From contig CAKTFF010000128.1 of the NCBI GenBank assembly GCA_934553185.1, forward strand, positions 1 to 6,466: 6,466 nucleotides of DNA, given 5' to 3'. The notes beneath the pieces were generated by a model, which saw only the letters and a list, made by a program, of their open reading frames with translations, searched no databases and was not told where the DNA came from. Below, piece after piece: positions 1-4,255 of this stretch. The stretch is from an uncultured Devosia sp. (lineage in GTDB: Bacteria; Pseudomonadota; Alphaproteobacteria; Rhizobiales; Devosiaceae). The translations under genes were made by a program, and so were the position numbers. Position 1 is the first letter of the stretch, and each line of letters starts with the position of its first letter.

Positions 1-375
1 TTTGTGGAGCGCGTGCTCGTTGCTGCCGCCGAAAGTTTTGTGCTGGATCCGGCCATGCTGGTTCCCCCCTCCGTCGCCAGCCAAGACAGTTATTCCGCCG
101 CCCATCTTGTGCAGGCCGCTGGCGCGGTGGTGCGCGAGGTGACCCGCATGCGCGGTGCTGCCGAAAGTGCGGGACAGCGTCTCCTCACCTTCACTATCGA
201 GGCTGATTTCGGCTTCAGCGAGCCAAAAGAGTTCGACGCCTTTGCCGATGCTCTGGCGCGTTCAGTGGCTGATCTGGCCAAGCAATTTCCGGCCGCATCA
301 GGCCGCAGAGGCTATCATGTTGTTATCGGCGCCCACCCGGCGGTGGCCGGGACGCCCGACAAGCCGGTCAACTAG
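1..375 (+). CDS. Probable ArsR-type winged-helix transcriptional regulator, C-terminal part (5' end outside window)
   Basis: The reading frame is open at the left edge (the codon before the GTG at 4 is TTT), so the gene almost certainly starts upstream and only about 124 C-terminal residues are visible. What is seen resembles the region after the DNA-binding domain in ArsR-like regulators of alphaproteobacteria and actinobacteria: a 'AAAESFVLDPAML' segment, a helix 'YSAAHLVQAAGAVVREVTRM', a strand 'LLTFTIEADFGFSEPKEFDA', then a helix 'LARSVADLAKQF' and a closing 'YHVVIGAHPAV'. The winged helix itself is not in the window, so DNA binding is inferred. The stop lies 12 bases before an SRPBCC gene. 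ArsR regulators are very often paired with SRPBCC/AHSA1 genes, which supports the call and suggests co-transcription with possible autoregulation. No Cys or His metal-binding cluster is visible here. It could be another helix-turn-helix family with a similar tail. Confidence 0.62.
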   Translation, partial: FVERVLVAAAESFVLDPAMLVPPSVASQDSYSAAHLVQAAGAVVREVTRMRGAAESAGQRLLTFTIEADFGFSEPKEFDAFADALARSVADLAKQFPAASGRRGYHVVIGAHPAVAGTPDKPVN

Positions 376-387
376 GGAGAGGGATCA
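376..387 (+). promoter_or_regulatory. Ribosome binding site of the SRPBCC gene
   Basis: A purine-rich stretch, GGGAGAGGGA, begins at the last base of the upstream stop codon (375) and ends 3 bases before the ATG at 388. It fixes that ATG as the start. It fills the whole 12-base gap between the two genes, leaving no room for a separate promoter or terminator, so the two genes are likely translated from one mRNA. Confidence 0.7.
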
Positions 388-1128
388 ATGAACACGGCAG
401 ATAAACATGTCATTGTCGACATCACCATTTCAGCGCCACTCGACACTGTCTGGGATGCCTTGCGCGACCCCGAGCAGATCGCCAATTGGTTTGGCTGGGA
501 TGCGCCGACGCTGGCTGAAGAAATCAAGTTCATCTTCGTTGATGGCGCCACGGCAGATGCCGACACCCACGTCGTCCAGTTTGGGGAATGGGAAGGATCT
601 TCCGACGCAATCGAGCTCACCGAAGAGGATGGCAAGACCAGGTTGCGCCTCGTGCGCTCCGGTGGCGCGCCGGTGGACTGGTCCGGCACCTATGAGGATA
701 TTACCCAGGGCTGGATCAACTTTTTTCAGCAACTGCGCCTGGCGCTGGAACTGCACCGCGGCGACAAGCGGCGCACCCTCTATCTTTCCGGACCGAGCCG
801 GGACGGGGTAGGGGAGCCTTCGGTTGAGCTGGGCCTGTCTGACCTTCGCAACACCGAAAGCGGCACCGGCTACATAACCACACTGAGCACCGGTGAAGCG
901 ATCTCTGGCCAGGTCTGGTACCAGACTCACTTCCAGACGGCGCTCACCGTTGAACAATGGGGCAATGGGCTACTGGTGGTTTCCGATATGGGCCGATCCG
1001 ACAAGCGTCCGCATGGTGGCGGCTCGGTGCTGCTGACGACATATGGCCTTTCGGAAGCGCAGTTTACTGCTCTCGAAGAGCGCTGGACCCAATGGTGGTC
1101 TGCCCGTTACCCCAAGCCCGCCGCCTGA
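388..1128 (+). CDS. SRPBCC (START/Bet v 1-like, AHSA1-type) domain protein
   Basis: This 246-residue protein is predicted to be cytoplasmic, with no signal peptide or membrane segment. Residues 8-38 have the typical AHSA1 opening: a beta strand, then 'APLDTVWDALRDPEQIANWF', where the helix packs over the hydrophobic pocket. Strands follow at 46-66 and 72-91, and residues 108-121 ('GWINFFQQLRLALE') match the long C-terminal helix that closes this fold. About 125 residues remain after that helix. They contain 'ISGQVWYQTHFQTALTVEQWGNG' and end in another Trp-rich helix ('LEERWTQWWSARY', 229-241), which may be a degenerate second SRPBCC-like unit; single-domain members are usually about 140-170 residues. 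The family binds or acts on hydrophobic ligands, or serves as a co-chaperone (Aha1-like). Nothing here identifies the ligand. The gene follows a probable ArsR-type regulator in one operon, which may control it. Confidence 0.85.
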   Translation: MNTADKHVIVDITISAPLDTVWDALRDPEQIANWFGWDAPTLAEEIKFIFVDGATADADTHVVQFGEWEGSSDAIELTEEDGKTRLRLVRSGGAPVDWSGTYEDITQGWINFFQQLRLALELHRGDKRRTLYLSGPSRDGVGEPSVELGLSDLRNTESGTGYITTLSTGEAISGQVWYQTHFQTALTVEQWGNGLLVVSDMGRSDKRPHGGGSVLLTTYGLSEAQFTALEERWTQWWSARYPKPAA

Positions 1129-1155
1129 GCATTTGCTCAGGAGGCTGGAAAGCCT
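1124..1155 (+). terminator. Two adjacent hairpins after the SRPBCC gene (possible terminator or 3' end stabiliser)
   Basis: The first hairpin is CCTGAGC, loop ATTT, GCTCAGG (1124-1141), a perfect 7-bp stem that includes the SRPBCC stop codon. One base later comes AGGCT, loop GGAA (a GNRA tetraloop), AGCCT (1142-1155), a perfect 5-bp stem. Neither is followed by a T-run, so this is not a textbook intrinsic terminator. It may mark the end of the ArsR-SRPBCC transcript with help from Rho, or protect its 3' end from exonucleases. The structures are read directly; the function is inferred. Confidence 0.4.
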
Positions 1156-1190
1156 GGGCAGAGGGATGTTAAGGCAGAGCGAAAATGGCT

Positions 1191-1197
1191 GGGGAGG
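1191..1197 (+). promoter_or_regulatory. Shine-Dalgarno sequence deciding the start of the sugar kinase
   Basis: GGGGAGG is a strong Shine-Dalgarno match. It directly touches the ATG at 1198 (no spacer) but stands 6 bases before the in-frame ATG at 1204, which is the normal distance. The second ATG is therefore the better start. Confidence 0.7.
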
Positions 1198-1203
1198 ATG
1201 GCG

Positions 1204-2181
1204 ATGTTTGTGGTGGGTGGCGAGAGCCTGATTGATCTCAAGGCCGAAGTGGCGCTTCCCAGCGGGGGAACGATTGGGCGCGACGGCGACGATCAGATCG
1301 TGATGACTGCCCATCCGGGTGGGTCCCCCTATAATTGCGCCATCGCTCTGGCCAAGCTGGGTAACCCAACCGGCTTCCTTTGCCCGATCTCGGCGGATGC
1401 CTTTGGCGATTACCTTCTCGGGCCGCTGGCGGAAGCCGGCGTTACGCCACTGCTGCCTGAGCGGGTGGGGGAATATACGACGCTTGCCGTGGTCAATTTC
1501 GATGCCAACCGCAATGCGCGTTACGGCTTTTATCGCGCGGCGGATGGCGCGATCGAAGCAGGAACGGCCATCAAAGCGCTGCCGCAGCAGCTTGATCTTT
1601 ACCAGATCGGGGGCTTTTGTCCCATCAAGCCGGAAGAAGCCGCGACCTGGCTCAAAATCGTTGCCGAAGCTGCGGCGCGGGGCGCAACCATCTCTATCGA
1701 CCCCAATGTCCGTCCCAGCCTCGTCGCCGACTTCGACGGCTATAAGCAGCGGCTCTCCACCTTCCTCGACTTCGCCCATGTGGTCAAAATGTCAGAGGAA
1801 GATCTTGAGGCGCTCGATTCCTCGCGCAGCATAGAGCAGCACGCGGCGGACCTCCTGGAACGCCCCAATTGCCAGCTGGTTGTCGTCACTCTGGGGGATA
1901 AGGGGTCGCAGGCTTTCACGCGAGCAGGCCACGCGCAGGGCTCGATCTATGCGCCGCCAGTGTTCGGCGACACGGTGGGCGCTGGCGACAGCCTGATGGC
2001 GGGTATCCTGAGCTGGCTGCACGAGCGGGATCTACTCAGGCCCGGCGAGCTCGAGACGCTGGATGAAAGCGCGCTGTCCGACATGCTGCGGTTCGGGGCT
2101 GTTGTTGCAGGCATCAACTGTGGCCGCAAAGGCTGCAAGCCGCCCACTAGGGGGGAAGTAGACGCCGTTCTCGCGGTCTAG
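1204..2181 (+). CDS. PfkB-family carbohydrate kinase, probably fructokinase
   Basis: This 325-residue cytoplasmic kinase of the ribokinase/PfkB family would transfer phosphate from ATP to a sugar, most likely D-fructose to fructose 6-phosphate. The N-terminus 'MFVVGGESLIDL' is the first strand with the substrate-binding Asp. 'GGSPYNCAIALAKLG' (from about residue 39) is PfkB signature 1, and its GGSPYN form is typical of bacterial fructokinases. 'DTVGAGDSLMAGIL' (about 256-269) is signature 2, the anion hole with the catalytic Asp near residue 262. 'VVVTLGDKGS' is the usual strand before the ATP site. The length is normal and no key residue is missing. I chose the ATG at 1204 over 1198 because of the Shine-Dalgarno spacing. 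A KDPG aldolase gene lies 650 bases downstream, so 2-keto-3-deoxygluconate kinase is an alternative activity, but the signature 1 sequence favours fructokinase. No transporter gene is adjacent. Confidence 0.88.
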   Translation: MFVVGGESLIDLKAEVALPSGGTIGRDGDDQIVMTAHPGGSPYNCAIALAKLGNPTGFLCPISADAFGDYLLGPLAEAGVTPLLPERVGEYTTLAVVNFDANRNARYGFYRAADGAIEAGTAIKALPQQLDLYQIGGFCPIKPEEAATWLKIVAEAAARGATISIDPNVRPSLVADFDGYKQRLSTFLDFAHVVKMSEEDLEALDSSRSIEQHAADLLERPNCQLVVVTLGDKGSQAFTRAGHAQGSIYAPPVFGDTVGAGDSLMAGILSWLHERDLLRPGELETLDESALSDMLRFGAVVAGINCGRKGCKPPTRGEVDAVLAV

Positions 2182-2210
2182 GTCCATTTGCCAGGAAGGA
2201 ACTTCGTAGT

Positions 2211-2238
2211 TTGACATACGTAGTCTTCCGCATATTGT
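2211..2238 (+). promoter_or_regulatory. Candidate sigma-70 promoter of the HNH-like gene, leaderless arrangement
   Basis: TTGACA (2211-2216) is a perfect -35 box. After a 16-base spacer comes TATTGT (2233-2238), matching 4 of 6 -10 bases. Transcription would begin 6-8 bases further on, at about 2244-2246, which is the ATG itself (2245). The stretch before the ATG is pyrimidine-rich with no Shine-Dalgarno sequence, consistent with a leaderless mRNA. The -35 box is overlapped by GAC-A-TACGTA-GTC (2213-2225), a near-palindrome with one extra base, and CGTAGT occurs twice 14 bases apart (2205 and 2219). Either could be an operator, but this is only suggestive. Confidence 0.45.
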
Positions 2239-2244
2239 CGTCGC

Positions 2245-2733
2245 ATGTCCGAAGCAGACGACAGCGACGACCCCGGCTCGCCCAGCTATTGGCGCCGCAT
2301 GTTCGACGAGGCCAGCACGCCTTTCGAGCCAGAGCCAAGCCAGGAGCCCGCAGCCGAAACGCTGCGCAGCCTTTATTCCCATGTGCTGCGCGCCTACCGC
2401 TATCGCTGCGCCATGACCGGCCGCTCCTATGCTCCGCCCGTTGATTTCCTCCATGATCATCTGGGCATCGTGCCCATCCGGCCACTAACCATGGGCGGGG
2501 CCCTCCATGTCGACAACTTCCTGTGCCTCGACAGCGATGCAGGGGCTGCGTTCCGGAGCGGGCACATCGCGGTTGGTCCTGCGTCAGAACTGATCGCCGA
2601 TCTCAGCCGCATCGACCCCGAACTATTGGAATCGCTGCATCCGCTCGGTCGCCTGCTCCCGCCAGAGCCCGGCCTGTCCCAGCCCGATCGAGAAGCGCTG
2701 GCCTTTCATCGGTCTCGAATTTTTCTCCACTAG
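2245..2733 (+). CDS. Small HNH_2-like protein with degenerate active site
   Basis: This is a 162-residue soluble protein. The first 38 residues are acidic and Pro-rich and look disordered. The rest follows the layout of HNH_2-type (putative restriction) endonucleases: 'LYSHVLRAYRYRCAMTG' (43-59), matching the 'vl.aY.yRCavTG' opening; an 'IVPIRPL..GG.LHVDNFLCL' region (75-95), matching the loop after the first His and the conserved Asn (Asn91); 'AAFRSGHIAVG' (101-111), matching 'AFDRGLISI'; and the tail 'PDREALAFHRSRIFLH', matching the family's closing 'yL.wHR..iF'. The last His of HNH should stand just before this AF motif, but the residues there are DAGAA, and the usual Asp after AF is Arg104. 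His70 or His72 may stand in for the first His. It is therefore probably not an active nuclease of the usual kind and may only bind DNA. In-frame stop TAG at 2221 with no start codon between it and 2245 fixes the start. The family match is by eye. Confidence 0.68.
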   Translation: MSEADDSDDPGSPSYWRRMFDEASTPFEPEPSQEPAAETLRSLYSHVLRAYRYRCAMTGRSYAPPVDFLHDHLGIVPIRPLTMGGALHVDNFLCLDSDAGAAFRSGHIAVGPASELIADLSRIDPELLESLHPLGRLLPPEPGLSQPDREALAFHRSRIFLH

Positions 2734-2748
2734 CCCACGCGCTGCGGC

Positions 2749-2754
2749 TATTAT
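2749..2754 (+). promoter_or_regulatory. Possible -10 box for eda
   Basis: TATTAT matches the -10 consensus at 5 of 6 positions, in the gap between the HNH-like gene and eda. No convincing -35 box is found 16-19 bases upstream. If used, it would start a transcript near 2761 with about 70 bases of leader before eda. Confidence 0.2.
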
Positions 2755-2755
2755 C

Positions 2756-2778
2756 CAATCCCGTGTAGAACGGGGTTG
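2756..2778 (+). other. Hairpin between the HNH-like gene and eda
   Basis: CAATCCCGT (2756-2764) pairs with ACGGGGTTG (2770-2778) around a 5-base loop, giving a 9-bp stem with one G-T pair. No T-run follows on either strand, so a normal intrinsic terminator is not supported. It could be a weak or Rho-assisted end for the upstream gene, or lie in the 5' leader of eda. The 98-base gap holds no other clear structure. Confidence 0.35.
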
Positions 2779-2820
2779 CAGGAAGAGCCGAGCGGTCCTA
2801 ACCCATAGCTGAGCAAAGCC

Positions 2821-2825
2821 GAGGA
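2821..2825 (+). promoter_or_regulatory. Shine-Dalgarno sequence deciding the start of eda
   Basis: GAGGA lies 6 bases before the ATG at 2832. An in-frame TTG at 2826 touches this motif with no spacer, so it is a poor start. Starting at 2832 also puts Glu45 and Arg49 at exactly the numbers they have in E. coli Eda. Confidence 0.7.
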
Positions 2826-2831
2826 TTGATC

Positions 2832-3467
2832 ATGCCGCAGGACGCCGCCGCCATCCGTTCCATCCTGTCCCTCGCGCCCGTGATACCGGTGATCATCCTC
2901 GATGATGTGTCACAGGCGCAGCCTCTTGCCCAAGCCCTGGTAGCCGGCGGCTTGCCCATCCTCGAGGTGACGCTGCGCACGCCCAATGCCCTCAAGGTCA
3001 TGGAAGAAATGGCCAAGGTGCCGGGCGCGATCGTCGGCTCGGGCACGGTCCGCACGGCGCTGCACATGAAGCAGTCCGTGGATGCCGGGTGCCGGTTCAT
3101 GGTGTCGCCCGGTATTTCCCCACGTATCCTTGATGCTGCCGACGATGTGGGCATCCCGCTGCTGCCTGGCATTGCCACGCCCAGCGAGGCCATGACTGCG
3201 GCGGAACGCGGTTACAGCTATCTCAAGTTCTTTCCGGCGGAAGCCAATGGCGGTGCGCCGGTGCTCAAGGCCTTTGCCTCACCACTTCCCGACATCACCT
3301 TCTGCCCCACGGGCGGCATCGATCCGGCCAAGGCCAAGACCTATCTGGCCTTGCCAAACGTGATCTGTGTTGGCGGCTCCTGGATCATGCCGGCCGATGC
3401 GCTGGCCGCCGGCGACTGGGCGCGCATCGAAGCGCTTGCCCGCGAAGCCAGCGCGCTGCGTGCTTAG
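2832..3467 (+). CDS. eda: KDPG aldolase / 4-hydroxy-2-oxoglutarate aldolase
   Basis: This 211-residue class I aldolase catalyses the last step unique to the Entner-Doudoroff pathway, splitting 2-keto-3-deoxy-6-phosphogluconate into pyruvate and glyceraldehyde 3-phosphate. Many members also act on 4-hydroxy-2-oxoglutarate. The active-site residues are all present: Glu45 and Arg49 in 'LEVTLRTPNAL', Thr72 in 'VGSGTV', the 'FMVSPG' strand (89-94), the Schiff-base Lys132 in 'YLKFFPAE' (Lys133 in E. coli), and the phosphate-binding 'CPTGGID' turn. Length and layout are those of the trimeric TIM-barrel family. KDPGal aldolase (DgoA) is a related alternative, but nothing here points to galactonate genes. 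Its usual partner edd is absent. A fructokinase-like gene two genes upstream could feed the same pathway. Confidence 0.94.
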   Translation: MPQDAAAIRSILSLAPVIPVIILDDVSQAQPLAQALVAGGLPILEVTLRTPNALKVMEEMAKVPGAIVGSGTVRTALHMKQSVDAGCRFMVSPGISPRILDAADDVGIPLLPGIATPSEAMTAAERGYSYLKFFPAEANGGAPVLKAFASPLPDITFCPTGGIDPAKAKTYLALPNVICVGGSWIMPADALAAGDWARIEALAREASALRA

Positions 3468-3492
3468 TGGCAAGCTTCAACGGCGTGGTTAT

Positions 3493-3562
3493 GCTCCCTT
3501 CACCCGCTGGCGTCCAAGCTATTGGGCAGGGTGCGGCGTTGCTTGAAGGGGGCGAGAGCCCC
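3493..3562 (+). ncRNA. Structured leader of modB with two mutually exclusive folds (candidate cis-regulatory RNA)
   Basis: In fold A, GCTCCCTTCA (3493-3502) pairs with TGAAGGGGGC (3544-3553) over 10 bp with one G-U. Inside it, ACCC (3502-3505) can pair with GGGT (3529-3532), sharing base 3502 with the last outer pair, and GTCCAA (3512-3517) pairs with TTGGGC (3522-3527) around loop GCTA. An 11-base bulge is left at 3533-3543. In fold B, GGGGC (3549-3553), loop GAGA (a GNRA tetraloop) and GCCCC (3558-3562) form a local hairpin 12 bases before the modB ATG. Both folds need 3549-3553, so they compete. Fold B has no U-run behind it, so control of translation would be more likely than termination. 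The pairings are seen; a regulatory role is inferred, and a fit to the known molybdenum-cofactor RNA was not tested. Confidence 0.35.
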
Positions 3563-3574
3563 TAGGCACCAAAG

Positions 3575-4255
3575 ATGAACCTTGGCGACATATGGACACC
3601 GGTTCGTCTCACCCTGGCGCTCGCAACGACAACGACGCTGGTTCTGCTGGTTGTCGGTACTCCGATCGCCTGGTGGCTGGCCCGAAGCAAGAGCCGGTCT
3701 CGCGAACTGGTTGGCGCCTTGGTGGCCATGCCGCTGGTGCTGCCGCCAACCGTGATCGGCTTCTATCTGCTGATCGCCCTTGGGCCCTATGGTCCGGGCG
3801 GCTGGGTCGCTGGTCTCTGGGACGAACGCACCTTGGCGTTTTCGTTTCCCGGTCTTGTGATCGGCTCGTTCTTTTATTCGCTCCCCTTCATGGTTCAGCC
3901 TCTGCGTAATGCCTTTGCGGCCATCGGCGAGGAGCCGCTTGAAGCAGCCTCCTCACTCGGCGCCAGCAACAGCCAACGCTTCTGGCGCGTCGCTCTTCCC
4001 CTGGCGCGACCTGGGTTTGTGTCCGGCGCCGTGATGACCTTTGCCCACACAGTGGGCGAGTTTGGCGTGGTGTTGATGATCGGCGGGAGTATCCCGGGCG
4101 AGACCAAGGTCCTTGCGGTGACGCTCTACGACTATGTCGAGCGCCTGCAATGGAGCGAAGCGCACATCCTGGCGCTGGGCATGGTGATCTTCGCCTTTGT
4201 CGTCGTTGCGGTTACGCTGGCGGTCGACCGCCGTTTCAACGTTCCGCTGCCTTAG
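3575..4255 (+). CDS. modB: Molybdate ABC transporter permease ModB, isolated from modA and modC
   Basis: This 226-residue inner-membrane permease is of normal length for ModB. It forms the channel that takes molybdate from the periplasmic binding protein ModA, driven by the ATPase ModC. Hydrophobic segments lie at about 12-35, 46-70, 88-107, 146-170 and 196-217. 'PLVLPPTVIGFYLL' (53-66) is a ModB hallmark. 'EAASSLGASNSQRFWRVALP' (123-142) is the EAA loop that docks onto the ATPase. 'TFAHTVGEFGVVLMIGGSIPGET' is also characteristic. There is no strong Shine-Dalgarno sequence (only AGG at 3564-3566), but the ATG at 3575 gives the expected N-terminus. Eda lies upstream and ligD converges from downstream, so modA and modC must be elsewhere, if present. 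Tungstate or sulfate permeases (TupB, CysT/CysW) are related alternatives; the loops fit ModB best. Confidence 0.92.
   Translation: MNLGDIWTPVRLTLALATTTTLVLLVVGTPIAWWLARSKSRSRELVGALVAMPLVLPPTVIGFYLLIALGPYGPGGWVAGLWDERTLAFSFPGLVIGSFFYSLPFMVQPLRNAFAAIGEEPLEAASSLGASNSQRFWRVALPLARPGFVSGAVMTFAHTVGEFGVVLMIGGSIPGETKVLAVTLYDYVERLQWSEAHILALGMVIFAFVVVAVTLAVDRRFNVPLP

Noticed and set aside
1166..1231. Trp-rich 21-codon frame overlapping the start of the sugar kinase, like a leader peptide
   Set aside because: The GAGGG before its ATG has no spacing. The Trp codons arise from reading the kinase's GTG/GGT-rich start in another frame, and a sugar kinase has no reason for Trp attenuation.
970..1779. Long minus-strand open frame opposite the SRPBCC and sugar kinase genes
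   Set aside because: It has no recognisable family and no good ribosome site, and it lies opposite two well-identified genes. Long antisense frames are common in high-GC DNA.
2032..2485. Minus-strand open frames opposite the end of the kinase and the HNH-like gene
   Set aside because: They are two overlapping shadow frames with no motif. The plus-strand gene has family landmarks and a promoter.
3549..3562. GGGGC/GCCCC hairpin as a terminator of eda
   Set aside because: There is no T-run on either strand after the stem, so intrinsic termination is not supported. It is listed instead as part of a candidate leader RNA.
3468..3574. ModE operator before modB
   Set aside because: No TATAT-type inverted repeat, as in the known ModE sites, is visible in this GC-rich gap.
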